DNA of 64,000 nt from Methylocystaceae bacterium UBA5192. Its GTDB lineage: Bacteria; Pseudomonadota; Alphaproteobacteria; Rhizobiales; Beijerinckiaceae. The notes beneath the pieces were generated by a model. The model ran no database searches. It was not told where the DNA came from and saw only the letters and a list, made by a program, of their open reading frames with translations. Where the stretch lies: assembly GCA_002412985.1 (NCBI GenBank), contig DHWC01000036.1, positions 15,078 through 79,077 of the forward strand, written 5' to 3'. The first letter of the stretch is position 1. Each line of letters starts with the position of its first letter. The position numbers were made by a program, and so were the translations under genes. Below, piece by piece: positions 36,876-46,372 of the stretch.

Positions 36876-38273
36876 ATGAACGCATTACTTGAGAACTGGA
36901 CGCCTAATGCGACAGTCATAAACTTCGTCGATGAAAAAACATGGCCTAAGCTTTGTCAAAAACTTACACCGATTAGCGTTAACTACGCACAAAAGTTAGG
37001 CTTTGACGCCAAACCAGGAAGTTTATTCTTCGCGCCCGCTGTGGAGAACGAGCCTGCCAGCGTCTTTTTTGGCGTTGACCAGCAGGATACAAAAAAATCA
37101 GATCCTTTCCAGGCCGGAAAATTAGTCGCTCTCCTCCCAGCTGGTCTTTATCGCTTTGGCGATAGCGTAAATGATAAGTCACAAGCTACGTTGGCTTTTC
37201 TACTCTCGGCCTATTCATTTTCAGACTACGTAACCACAAAAAAACGCAAGCCGAGTCTTTGCGCGCCAAAAGAAATTGATCATCTTAGAATTAAGCGCAT
37301 AGCTGAAGCGATTTATTTGGGCAGAAATCTTGTTAATACTCCGGCCAATGATATGGGGCCTGAGGCATTGGAACAGGCGGCATTAGCCCTTGCAAAGAAA
37401 TATGGCGCGGAAACCAAGAAGTTTGTCGCAGAAGATCTCCTGCATAAAAACTTTCCTCTTATTCATGCTGTGGGGCGGGCTGCAGCGCAAGCACCTCGCT
37501 TAGTTGAGTTCTGGCATGGTCCAATGGACGGTCTGAAGATTACGCTTGTTGGAAAAGGCGTTTGTTTTGATAGTGGTGGGTTGGATATCAAGCCCGCTAG
37601 CGCGATGCAGCTGATGAAAAAAGATATGGGTGGCGCTGCGACAACCTTGTCCTTAGCTATGATGATAATGGACAGCGATATTCCAGTTAGATTGCGCGTC
37701 CTTATTCCTATCGTTGAAAATTCAATCTCTGCAAACGCCTTTCGACCTGGCGACATTTATCCTAGTCGTAAAGGCTTGAGTGTAGAAATAGGCGACACAG
37801 ATGCGGAAGGTCGATTAATTCTTGCAGATGCATTGGCTTATGCCGGAGAAGAGCCACATGATTTATTATTCAATTTCGCAACATTGACTGGCGCAGCGCG
37901 TGTAGCGCTTGGACCTGAATTACCGCCCTTTTATACAGATGACGATGAACTGGCTCAGGAAATTTTTTCACATGCGATGAAAAGTTATGATCCTTTGTGG
38001 AGGATGCCCTTGTGGAATAATTATGACAAGGCTTTGGAAGGTAAAATATCTGACCTTGTCAGCGTAACCAGCGGTGGTTTTTCCGGCTCAATCACAGCAG
38101 CGCTTTTCTTGCGCAGATTTGTTAATGATCCCAGTAAATGGGCGCATTTCGATATTTATGCATGGAACCCTATCACAAAGCCAGGAAAACCAGAAGGCGG
38201 AGAGATTCAAGCTGCGCGTGCTCTTTATGATTTAATTGAGCGGCGGGTTGAGGAAAGAAAGTTATCCCGGTGA
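36876..38273 (+). CDS. Leucyl aminopeptidase family protein (M17)
   Basis: A 465-residue cytosolic zinc aminopeptidase. The M17 active site is clear: VGKGVCFDSGGLDIKPASAMQLMKKDMGGA with the metal-binding Lys and Asp and the catalytic region, then GDTDAEGRLILADAL with Asp and Glu ligands and the catalytic Arg. The N domain is less conserved, as in the PepB-like alphaproteobacterial branch. Its stop overlaps the start of the NlpC/P60 gene (GTGA), a pairing I recall from other Hyphomicrobiales, so the two probably act together in peptide recycling. Confidence 0.93.
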   Translation: MNALLENWTPNATVINFVDEKTWPKLCQKLTPISVNYAQKLGFDAKPGSLFFAPAVENEPASVFFGVDQQDTKKSDPFQAGKLVALLPAGLYRFGDSVNDKSQATLAFLLSAYSFSDYVTTKKRKPSLCAPKEIDHLRIKRIAEAIYLGRNLVNTPANDMGPEALEQAALALAKKYGAETKKFVAEDLLHKNFPLIHAVGRAAAQAPRLVEFWHGPMDGLKITLVGKGVCFDSGGLDIKPASAMQLMKKDMGGAATTLSLAMMIMDSDIPVRLRVLIPIVENSISANAFRPGDIYPSRKGLSVEIGDTDAEGRLILADALAYAGEEPHDLLFNFATLTGAARVALGPELPPFYTDDDELAQEIFSHAMKSYDPLWRMPLWNNYDKALEGKISDLVSVTSGGFSGSITAALFLRRFVNDPSKWAHFDIYAWNPITKPGKPEGGEIQAARALYDLIERRVEERKLSR

Positions 38274-39115
38274 ACCAGAAATTTGATCGTCGTTTAACGC
38301 CCGCCCGGAGTGACTTAGCGGCATCTTATTTGAAAGGCCAAGTTGAGGCCGATTGTTTTAAAGATGGCGCGCCGATGGAGGTGCGGGAATGTATCGTTGA
38401 TCTCAGGCGTGATCCTCGGCCAGATTCTTCTGTTGATACGCAGGTTCTCTTTGGGGAAGGCGTACAAGTATATGATGAGGAGGAAGGCTGGGTTTGGGTC
38501 CAATTGCATAATGACCAATATGTCGGTTGGATCGCAGCTAACACGCTTTGGAGCAAGCTAAGTCGCCCAACGCATCGCGTATGTGTCCCACGAACTTTCA
38601 TTTATCCAGGTCCAAGTATAAAATTACCGCCTTTGCAGGCGCTTCCTCTTGGGGCTGAGATCGAGGTCGTCGAAGCGCGCGGTGATTTCTTGATGACGAC
38701 AAATTCGTGTTTCATCTATGGCGCTCATCTCGCGCCTATAGGGGAAAATAATCCTGATTTTGTTGCAGTTGCAGAAAAATTCCTTAATGCGCCCTATCTT
38801 TGGGGCGGCAAATCATGGATGGGCATAGATTGTTCAGGTTTGGTGCAGATCTCTTTATTGATGAGTGGTTATAAAGCCCCGCGAGATAGCGACATGCAGG
38901 AAATGCAGTTAGGCAAGCCGATTGACAATCATACGGCATTGCAGCGCGGAGATCTCATTTTCTGGAAAGGACATGTCGGCATTATGCGCGATGAAGTTAC
39001 ATTATTGCATGCCAATGGGTCGCACATGTTAGTGTCAAGTGAGCCGCTTTCATTAGTAAGAGATCGTAATTTACAGGCAGGAGCCGGCGAAATTACAAGC
39101 TATCGTCGATTATAA
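38270..39115 (+). CDS. NlpC/P60 family peptidase with SH3-like domains
   Basis: A 281-residue cysteine peptidase. Two SH3-like modules occupy about residues 25-160 (GWVWVQLHNDQYVGWIA is typical), followed by the NlpC/P60 domain: Cys188 in GIDCSGLVQ, His235 in WKGHVGIM and a polar third residue around LLHANGS. Such enzymes cut gamma-D-Glu-meso-diaminopimelate bonds in peptidoglycan peptides. There is no signal peptide, and coupling by GTGA to a cytosolic aminopeptidase suggests it processes recycled muropeptides in the cytoplasm. GTG start. Confidence 0.92.
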   Translation: MNQKFDRRLTPARSDLAASYLKGQVEADCFKDGAPMEVRECIVDLRRDPRPDSSVDTQVLFGEGVQVYDEEEGWVWVQLHNDQYVGWIAANTLWSKLSRPTHRVCVPRTFIYPGPSIKLPPLQALPLGAEIEVVEARGDFLMTTNSCFIYGAHLAPIGENNPDFVAVAEKFLNAPYLWGGKSWMGIDCSGLVQISLLMSGYKAPRDSDMQEMQLGKPIDNHTALQRGDLIFWKGHVGIMRDEVTLLHANGSHMLVSSEPLSLVRDRNLQAGAGEITSYRRL

Positions 39116-39137
39116 TAAAGTCTCGATCCTCTTATCA

Positions 39138-40760
39138 TTAATCGAGTGGCTCAACTTTATTGTGAAATGCTGCAGCAAATAAAGCGCGCGTATACTCTTG
39201 TTTCGGATTAGCGAATATTTCTTCAGCTGATCCTGATTCGACAACTTTTCCATGACGCATAACAATCAGATGCGCTGCTAACGCTTTGACAACGCGTAAA
39301 TCATGACTAATAAAAAGATAGGCTAATGACATGCGATTTTGCAAATCGCGCAATAAATCTATGATTTGAGCTTGTACTGACATATCCAGCGCAGATGTGG
39401 GCTCATCTAAAACGATAAATTTTGGTTCAAGAACGATAGCTCTTGCAATTGCAATGCGCTGCCTTTGTCCGCCCGAAAACTCATGTGGATACCGATCCAT
39501 TGTGCTCGGATCAAGGCCGGTTTCTTTAAGGGCTTTTCCAACTATTTCCCGTCTTTCGTGGAGAGATAGTTCAGGGCGTTGAACGGTTAGGCCTTCTGCA
39601 ACAATTTCTGCAACAGACATACGCGGCGAGAGAGAGCCATACGGATCTTGGAAAACTATTTGCATATCACGTCTAATTGGACGCATATCCGCTACACTTG
39701 CGCCATCAATATTGTTTCCAAGAAAAACAATAGGTCCTTCAGAACGTATTAAACGCAGTAATGCGAGAGCGAGGGTCGTTTTACCTGATCCGGATTCTCC
39801 AACAACGCCAACTGTTGAGCCAGCGTGAACTTTCAACGTTACCCCATCTACGGCTTTGATATGATCTACCGTTCGCCTCATGAATCCACGTTTTATTGGA
39901 AACCAAACCCGCAGGTTATCAGCTGAGATGACAATTGGGGCATTTTCATTTTCTTTGAGCGGTAAACCTTTAGGCTCGGCGCTCAGTAATGCTTTAGTGT
40001 AGGGATGCGTGGGTTTAGAAAATACGCTAATCACATCGCCTTTTTCGACGATTTCTCCTTTTTTCATTACGCATACATGACTTGCAAAACGACGGACTAA
40101 CCCTAGGTCATGAGTTATAAATAGGATAGCCATGTGATAGTTTTTTTGGAGCCGTTCAAGCAAGGCTAGAATTTGCGCCTGAACAGTTACGTCCAGCGCA
40201 GTAGTTGGCTCATCAGCAATAAGTAAATCAGGCTTATTTGCTAGAGCCATTGCGATCATTACCCTTTGACGCTGTCCTCCCGATAATTGATGAGGGTAGG
40301 CGCCAAGTCGTGCACTGGGATTTGGAATGCCAACTTCTGTTAATAATTCAATGACGCGCGCACGTCTTACTGACTCTTGATTTAACCCATGGAGTTCAAG
40401 TATTTCGCTTATTTGTCGCTCAATCGTATGCAGCGGATTGAGAGAGGTCATAGGTTCTTGAAAAACCATTGTTATCCGAGCGCCGCGGATTTTGCGCAAG
40501 GATTCGTCATCAAGCTTCAGTAAATCTTCTTGAGAAAAATAAGCTTCGCCAGAATATTTTGCGCCAGGCGGCAACAAGCGCACTAATGATAAAGCGCTAA
40601 TTGACTTACCTGAACCAGATTCGCCAACGAGCGCTAATGTTTTCCCCGCTTCAATTGAAAAGGAGATCCTATTAACGGCGACTGTTTCTCGGCCATTTTG
40701 ACTGAATGATACCGAAAGGTCTCGAACATCCAGCAGAGGATTAGTCAAACTCTCTGTCAT
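39138..40760 (-). CDS. yejF: Peptide ABC transporter ATP-binding protein, YejF type
   Basis: A 540-residue protein with two full ATPase domains. Domain 1: Walker A GESGSGKS near residue 45, signature LSGGQRQRVMIAMAL, Walker B LLIADEPTTALD. Domain 2: GESGSGKTTLALALL, FSGGQRQRIAIARAI, FIVLDEPTSALD. This is the energising subunit of the Yej importer, which takes up peptides including microcin C in enterics. Its ATG overlaps the yejE stop by four bases. Confidence 0.95.
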   Translation of the reverse strand: MTESLTNPLLDVRDLSVSFSQNGRETVAVNRISFSIEAGKTLALVGESGSGKSISALSLVRLLPPGAKYSGEAYFSQEDLLKLDDESLRKIRGARITMVFQEPMTSLNPLHTIERQISEILELHGLNQESVRRARVIELLTEVGIPNPSARLGAYPHQLSGGQRQRVMIAMALANKPDLLIADEPTTALDVTVQAQILALLERLQKNYHMAILFITHDLGLVRRFASHVCVMKKGEIVEKGDVISVFSKPTHPYTKALLSAEPKGLPLKENENAPIVISADNLRVWFPIKRGFMRRTVDHIKAVDGVTLKVHAGSTVGVVGESGSGKTTLALALLRLIRSEGPIVFLGNNIDGASVADMRPIRRDMQIVFQDPYGSLSPRMSVAEIVAEGLTVQRPELSLHERREIVGKALKETGLDPSTMDRYPHEFSGGQRQRIAIARAIVLEPKFIVLDEPTSALDMSVQAQIIDLLRDLQNRMSLAYLFISHDLRVVKALAAHLIVMRHGKVVESGSAEEIFANPKQEYTRALFAAAFHNKVEPLD

Positions 40761-41923
40761 TCGAAACTTTTCCTCGGGTCAAAGGCGTCGCGAACTGACT
40801 CGCCAATAAAGATCAACAAGGCAAGCATTAGCGCAATGATACAAAAGCCAGTCAGAGCAAGCCATGGAGCCTGCAGATTAGATTTACCCTGAAGGAGAAG
40901 CTCCCCCAGTGAAGGAGAACCAGGAGGCAGTCCAAATCCTAAAAAATCTAATGATGTGAGTGTTGTTATCGAGGAGTTTAGAATAAAGGGTAGAAATGTC
41001 AGTGTAGCTACAGTGGCGTTCGGCAGTAAGTGCTGCATGATAATACGATAATTACTAAGACCTAATGCGCGAGCTGCATTCACATATTCAAAATTACGAG
41101 CTCTGAAAAATTCAGCGCGAACAACATGGACAAGAGATACCCATGAAAAGAGCAAAAGAATGCCAAGCAAAACGAAAAAGCCTGGCGTTAGAAAAGATGA
41201 AATTATAATTAATAGATAAAGTTGCGGTAGGGATGACCAGATTTCGATGAATCTTTGAAAAATCAGGTCTACGGCGCCGCCAAAATAGCCCTGCACTGCG
41301 CCTGCAGCAACTCCTATAATTGAGGATACAGTTGCTAGGATTAATCCAAATAGCACCGATAATCGGAAGCCATAAAGCAATCTTGCAACGACATCTCGTC
41401 CCTGATCGTCGGTTCCAAGCCAATTCCATTCAATATCTGCACAACCATGATTGGGGTGATCAGACTTATTGAGTTTAGCAGCTGCAGCCTCACATTGTCG
41501 GTCGCTGAGCATCCATGTAGGCGGCGAGGGAGCTGGCGTTGGCAGATCAAGGTTATGCGTATCATAGGAGTAGCGCACAGGCGGCCAAATCATCCAACCT
41601 TGAGCTTTAATTTCATTTTCGATGGTAGGGTCTCGATAATCGGTTCTGGCGAGAAAACCGCCAAATTTTTCTTCTGGATAGGTTATGAAAACAGGAAATA
41701 ATATTTCACCTTTATAATAGGCAATTATCGGTCGATCATTAGCAAGAATATTTGATAGCATCGACATGACAAAGAGGGTCATGAAAATCCAAAATGACCA
41801 ATAACCGCGTTTATTAGCCTTGAAGTTGGCAAGACGCCTTTTATTTAGCGGCGTAAGTTTTAACCAGCCAGTGCGCACAACGGGCGGAGCGAGTTGGTCG
41901 GAAGCAGTCGTAGGTCCCACCAC
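40757..41923 (-). CDS. yejE: Peptide ABC transporter permease, YejE type
   Basis: A 388-residue inner membrane permease with an N-terminal helix, a long periplasmic loop unusual in general DppC-like permeases but typical of YejE (DYRDPTIENEIKAQGWMIWPP), and the binding-protein-dependent transport motif EAA near NAARALGLSNYRI. It starts with GTG sharing one base with the yejB stop. Part of yejABEF. Confidence 0.93.
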   Translation of the reverse strand: MVGPTTASDQLAPPVVRTGWLKLTPLNKRRLANFKANKRGYWSFWIFMTLFVMSMLSNILANDRPIIAYYKGEILFPVFITYPEEKFGGFLARTDYRDPTIENEIKAQGWMIWPPVRYSYDTHNLDLPTPAPSPPTWMLSDRQCEAAAAKLNKSDHPNHGCADIEWNWLGTDDQGRDVVARLLYGFRLSVLFGLILATVSSIIGVAAGAVQGYFGGAVDLIFQRFIEIWSSLPQLYLLIIISSFLTPGFFVLLGILLLFSWVSLVHVVRAEFFRARNFEYVNAARALGLSNYRIIMQHLLPNATVATLTFLPFILNSSITTLTSLDFLGFGLPPGSPSLGELLLQGKSNLQAPWLALTGFCIIALMLALLIFIGESVRDAFDPRKSFE

Positions 41924-43035
41924 TAGACCTCCCGCGTTTCAAAATCGATGCGGGGGTCAATCCAAGTATATGTCAGATCCGAAATGAGGTTTACGACCAG
42001 TCCCAACAGCGCAAAAATATAAAGATTGGCGAAAACTACAGGATAGTCTCGATTTACGATGCTTTCGAAAGAGAGATAACCAAGTCCATCAAGTGAAAAT
42101 ATAGTCTCAATCAAAACTGATCCCGTGAAAAAGGCGTGAACAAAAGCCCCGGGAAAACCCGCTATAACGATCAACATAGCATTACGAAAGACATGTCCAT
42201 AAAGAACTCGATTTTCAGTTAGACCCTTCATACGCGCAGTTTGAACATATTGTTTACGAATTTCATCAAGGAATGAGTTTTTTGTTAAAAATGTTTGTGT
42301 CGCAAAAGCGCCTAAGGTCATGGCGCTGACCGGCAGTATGATATGCCAGCCATAATCTATTATTTTACCTAAGTAAGAAAGTTGATCAAAATTATCTGAA
42401 GTCAGGCCTCTTAGCGGAAATATTTGCCAAAATGAGCCTCCCGCAAAAAGAACGATTAATAGCATTGCAAATAAAAAGCTCGGTATAGCATAGCCGATGA
42501 TGATTACATTTGAGGTCCACATATCAAATTTTGATCCATCGCGAACGGCCTTTGCAATCCCAAGCGGTATTGAAATGGAGTATGAAATGAGAGTCATCCA
42601 AAATCCCAGCGACATAGACACGGGCAATTTATCAGCGATTAGTTTGATAACGCTTTCATCTCGGAAATAACTGCGTCCAAAGTCAAAGACAGCATAATTT
42701 TTGACCATAAGCAGAAATCTCTCCCAGGCTGGCTTATCAAAGCCAAATTGTCGTTCGAGCTCTGCAATAAATTTAGGATCAAGTCCTTGAGCGCCGCGAT
42801 ATTTCGAAGCTGTTTCGGCCATCATTGGCCCTGCCTGGCTCGCTGCGCCTTGGCCGACATCGCCGCCTCCGCCCGAGAAACGTCCGGCGGCTCCAACGTC
42901 AAACCCTTGCAACTGCGCGATGATGCGTTCAACGGGTCCGCCAGGCGCAAATTGCACAATCGCAAATGAAATAAGCATAATCCCCAAAATTGTTGGGATC
43001 ATGAGTAGAATACGTCGAGCGATATAAGCGCCCAT
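41923..43035 (-). CDS. yejB: Peptide ABC transporter permease, YejB type
   Basis: A 370-residue permease of the DppB family, with MGAYIARRILLMIPTILGI at the start, six helices, and the conserved cytoplasmic loop QTARMKGLTENRVLYGHVFRNA for contact with the ATPase. An extra Gly-rich insert near residue 60 (RFSGGGGDVGQGAA) is low-complexity. It follows yejA after two bases. Confidence 0.93.
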   Translation of the reverse strand: MGAYIARRILLMIPTILGIMLISFAIVQFAPGGPVERIIAQLQGFDVGAAGRFSGGGGDVGQGAASQAGPMMAETASKYRGAQGLDPKFIAELERQFGFDKPAWERFLLMVKNYAVFDFGRSYFRDESVIKLIADKLPVSMSLGFWMTLISYSISIPLGIAKAVRDGSKFDMWTSNVIIIGYAIPSFLFAMLLIVLFAGGSFWQIFPLRGLTSDNFDQLSYLGKIIDYGWHIILPVSAMTLGAFATQTFLTKNSFLDEIRKQYVQTARMKGLTENRVLYGHVFRNAMLIVIAGFPGAFVHAFFTGSVLIETIFSLDGLGYLSFESIVNRDYPVVFANLYIFALLGLVVNLISDLTYTWIDPRIDFETREV

Positions 43036-43037
43036 TA

Positions 43038-44918
43038 TTAACGCCCCTTAAAATTTATTTTTCGAGCTTTCTCTTCATTCCATGACCATGTCCACAACAC
43101 GCCTGTGTCAAAACGCGGCGCGTTTTCCGGCTTATCGAAGAGATCCCAATAAGCATAGCGATGAACAGGATTATACCAATGCGGAACCCAATAGCGTTGC
43201 GATCTAAGCACTCTGTCAAGTGCTCGGCAGCATGTGATGAGCTCTTCACGGGTAGTTACAGTTAATGCCCGATCAACAAGTGAATCAATCGCTGGATGAG
43301 AAATGCCTGGTAAATTACGAGAACCATTAACGTTGGCTGTTGCTGAACTAAAATAAGCGCGGAGTTCTTCTCCAGGGTTCCAGGCCATCATTAATACATC
43401 ATGGACAACATCAAAATCAAAATCTTCTAATCGTTTTTTATACTGTGCAGCATCTACTATTCGCAATCTAGCCGTGACGCCAAGCAGTTTAAGATTTTTT
43501 ATGAATGGCTGGGTATGTCTTTCAAATACATTTGAGTTATCTAGAAATTCAAATTCAAGTGGCGTGCCGTCAGAGAGATAGAGACGTCCATCTTTGCGCT
43601 GACAGCCCGCCGCGATAAATAAATCATTGGCCTTTTTGAGTAAGTTCCGATCTTGGCCTGACCCGTCTGAAATAGGGGAGACGAAGGGATCTTCAAATAC
43701 TTCTTTTGGAAGCTGCTTTCTATAGGGATCAAGAAGCGCTACTTCATCAGCGCTTGGATAAGCGGAGGCTGCAAGTTCGGAATTTTCAAAATAAGATGAA
43801 ATTCTTTTATACGCGTCATACATCAAATTACGACTTGTCCACTCAAAATCGAAAGCATAGCCAATAGCTTCTCGTATGCGAGGGTCATTAAAGATTTTCC
43901 GACGTGTATTAAAAACCCAGCCCTGAATATTGGGGATGTTGTTATTTGGCGCTGTTGCGCGCTTAACGCGTCCATCATGAGCGGCAGGAAAATCATAACC
44001 AGTCGCCCAAACACGGGCTATATTTTCTTCTCGTTCTGTGAAGGCGCCAGCTTTGAATGCTTCAAAAGCCACCTGGCTGTCTGCAAAATATTCGAATCGA
44101 ACGATGTCAAAATTACCTTGACCAATAGATATGGGCAAATCTTTCGCCCAGTAATCCTTATTCCGGTGATAGGCTATGAAACGTCCTTGTTCATATTCTC
44201 CGACTTTATACGGACCGGAACCAAGAGGTGGGTCAAGAGTAGTAGCTTCAAAATCTCGCTTCTCGTAGTAAGCTCGCGAAAATATTGGTTGATTGACAAT
44301 TGTTAGCGGCAAATCACGCGAACGACCTGCTGCAAGTTGAACAAACAAAATGTCCTCTGCTTGCGCTTCTGCTTTAACTAAATCTCTTAAGCTTTGACTG
44401 ATTACTGGATGTCCCTTGCTTTTGAGAATATTTAAAGAAAATGCTGCATCTTCAGCAGTTAGTCGTGAACCATCGTGAAAGCGGGCTTCTTTCCGCAGTT
44501 TAAAGATATAGGTGAGTTTATCAGGCGAAATCTTTACTGAACGGGCGACAAGGCCATAATAAGCATCGCGTTCGTCAAGGCTTTGATTCATTAGTGTATC
44601 AAAAACAAGCGACATTCCTGTTGCGGGATTGCCACGCAAAACATAGGCGTTGAATGTATCAAAGGTAGGGCTTGAGGGAGACAATGCCAGCACGCCGCCT
44701 TTAGGCGCTTTTGGATTGACATAATTAAAATATTTGAAATCTGCAGGCTGTTCGAGATTGCCGAAGGTTGAGAGCCCATGACTTTCTACGCCTTCTTCAA
44801 TAAGCGCAGATGTTTCTTTTGATTGCGCGCTCGGCAATAGCGAACTGGCTAAACCAACTGCGCCTACGCCAATGAGTTTGCGCCGACTGAGCGCGAAGGG
44901 AGATAAGAGATCAGTCAA
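43038..44918 (-). CDS. yejA: Peptide-binding protein, YejA type
   Basis: A 626-residue periplasmic solute-binding protein of family 5. A Tat-like N terminus (LSRRKLIGVGAVGLASSLL) suggests export as a folded protein. The SBP5 core is visible: GSGPYKVGEYEQGRFIAYHRNKDYW, FKLRKEARFHDGSRLTAEDAAFSL, and GWVFNTRRKIFNDPRIREAIGYAFD. It binds oligopeptides for YejBEF. First gene of the four-gene unit; its promoter should lie in the 140-base gap before the methyltransferase gene. Confidence 0.94.
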   Translation of the reverse strand: MTDLLSPFALSRRKLIGVGAVGLASSLLPSAQSKETSALIEEGVESHGLSTFGNLEQPADFKYFNYVNPKAPKGGVLALSPSSPTFDTFNAYVLRGNPATGMSLVFDTLMNQSLDERDAYYGLVARSVKISPDKLTYIFKLRKEARFHDGSRLTAEDAAFSLNILKSKGHPVISQSLRDLVKAEAQAEDILFVQLAAGRSRDLPLTIVNQPIFSRAYYEKRDFEATTLDPPLGSGPYKVGEYEQGRFIAYHRNKDYWAKDLPISIGQGNFDIVRFEYFADSQVAFEAFKAGAFTEREENIARVWATGYDFPAAHDGRVKRATAPNNNIPNIQGWVFNTRRKIFNDPRIREAIGYAFDFEWTSRNLMYDAYKRISSYFENSELAASAYPSADEVALLDPYRKQLPKEVFEDPFVSPISDGSGQDRNLLKKANDLFIAAGCQRKDGRLYLSDGTPLEFEFLDNSNVFERHTQPFIKNLKLLGVTARLRIVDAAQYKKRLEDFDFDVVHDVLMMAWNPGEELRAYFSSATANVNGSRNLPGISHPAIDSLVDRALTVTTREELITCCRALDRVLRSQRYWVPHWYNPVHRYAYWDLFDKPENAPRFDTGVLWTWSWNEEKARKINFKGR

Positions 44919-45059
44919 AAATCCATGCTCACTCTTGGGAAGAGGCTTTCGCCTTTTTCAGGATGATTCTTGGAGATTACGACGGATTTTATGATTTGGG
45001 CGACAATAATTATCTATAATTGTATACTGAGGCGTTCTCCCCGGCATTCTGAATTCAGG

Positions 45060-46289
45060 CTAAACGATTTCAATTTCTGGGAAAGGAAAAATCATTTTTC
45101 CGCCGCCAGCAAGATATTCTTGTTCGCGCGCCAATATTCCGTCTTTGAAGTGCCAAGGTAGGACAAGAAAATAATCTGGCGCCATTGCGCGCGCATCTGC
45201 TTCTGAAATGATTGGAATGTGACTGCCGGGCGTGAAGCAACCAAATTTATCTGGATTAACCTCTGCAACAGCTTCGAGAAGGTCGGGGCCAATGCCACAA
45301 AATTGTAAAACGACATTGCCTTTTGTTGAGGCGCCATAACCAAGGACGCGTTTGCCGTCATCCTTGAGCGCACGCAAAAGGCGACGTAGGTCTTCTCGAT
45401 GACGAAAAACGCGATCTTCAAATTCGCGATAGGGGCGGGGAGTGTTTAGCCCCATGCGTTCTTCTTGCTCAAGTAACCAATTAATAATGGCGTCATTGCG
45501 CGCGTGCTTGGTATTTTGATGACCGGCGGTTATGGCGAAACTCCCGCCATTTACAGCATTCATCTGAACGTCAATGACTTGTAAATCAGCCGCTTCCAGA
45601 ATTTTACGAATAACGTTGAGTGAATAATACTCAATATGCTCATGGCAAATCGTATCATAAGACGTCAGTCGCAGCATTGATGGCATATAGCTTTGTTCAA
45701 AATGCCAGACTCCATCAGGAGCAAGCGATTTTGCAATCTCTCTTGCAAACCAGACAGGATCTTCAAGATCATAAAACATCGCAATTGAGGTAATTATTTT
45801 TGCGCGTTTGACGCCAAATTTATCAAAATTAGCCGAGGAAAAAAAATCAGGCACAAGCTTGATGTCGTCAGGATAATAGGCGCGAAATTTTTCGCCTGTT
45901 GGATCAATGCCAATCCGCGTTAAGCCTGATGTTGCGTAGGCTTTTAACGAGGTTGCGTCATTGGAGCCAATATCAAGGACGACATCACCTGGCGCTAGTT
46001 GGGCTTTTTTTTCAAGTTTAGCGATTTTTTGAGAGAGATGCCGCACCATCGACTGATTTAGACCGGATCGATAACCGTAATTCTCGCCATACATTTCATT
46101 AGCTTCGTAGCTATGAGCGAGTTGGAGTAAGCCGGAGTCAGGGCACCAAACCAATTCGAGCGGACCAACTGTTACCTTTGTTTCACGGCTACGTGGAAAA
46201 ACGCCCGTTAAAGCTTGATCGCCAAGCGACAAAACGGAGATTAGATTTGTTGATCCGCTAATCCGGCACTTTTGAATTTTTTTTGTCAT
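45060..46289 (-). CDS. SAM-dependent C-methyltransferase of the deoxysugar type, altered zinc site
   Basis: A 409-residue protein with three parts: an N-terminal module resembling the putative zinc-binding domain (CRISGS at residues 8-13 and CPDSGLLQL at 49-57), a Rossmann SAM domain (DVVLDIGSNDATSL), and a C-terminal domain with GYGASTKGNVVLQ. This is the layout of sugar C-methyltransferases such as TylC3 and NovU, including the conserved CHEHIEYYS motif. In usual members the first module has two CxxC pairs; here both second cysteines are Ser (Cys8/Ser11, Cys49/Ser52). I chose ATG 46289 because AAGG lies upstream and the length fits the family. No sugar-nucleotide genes are nearby. Confidence 0.85.
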   Translation of the reverse strand: MTKKIQKCRISGSTNLISVLSLGDQALTGVFPRSRETKVTVGPLELVWCPDSGLLQLAHSYEANEMYGENYGYRSGLNQSMVRHLSQKIAKLEKKAQLAPGDVVLDIGSNDATSLKAYATSGLTRIGIDPTGEKFRAYYPDDIKLVPDFFSSANFDKFGVKRAKIITSIAMFYDLEDPVWFAREIAKSLAPDGVWHFEQSYMPSMLRLTSYDTICHEHIEYYSLNVIRKILEAADLQVIDVQMNAVNGGSFAITAGHQNTKHARNDAIINWLLEQEERMGLNTPRPYREFEDRVFRHREDLRRLLRALKDDGKRVLGYGASTKGNVVLQFCGIGPDLLEAVAEVNPDKFGCFTPGSHIPIISEADARAMAPDYFLVLPWHFKDGILAREQEYLAGGGKMIFPFPEIEIV

Positions 46290-46372
46290 ATTTTGACCTT
46301 GAGGCCTATATTTATCGGTTTTTCTCGATCTGTTCATGCTTGTGTCTGAACAGGCTGTCAACGCTGGCGTTA

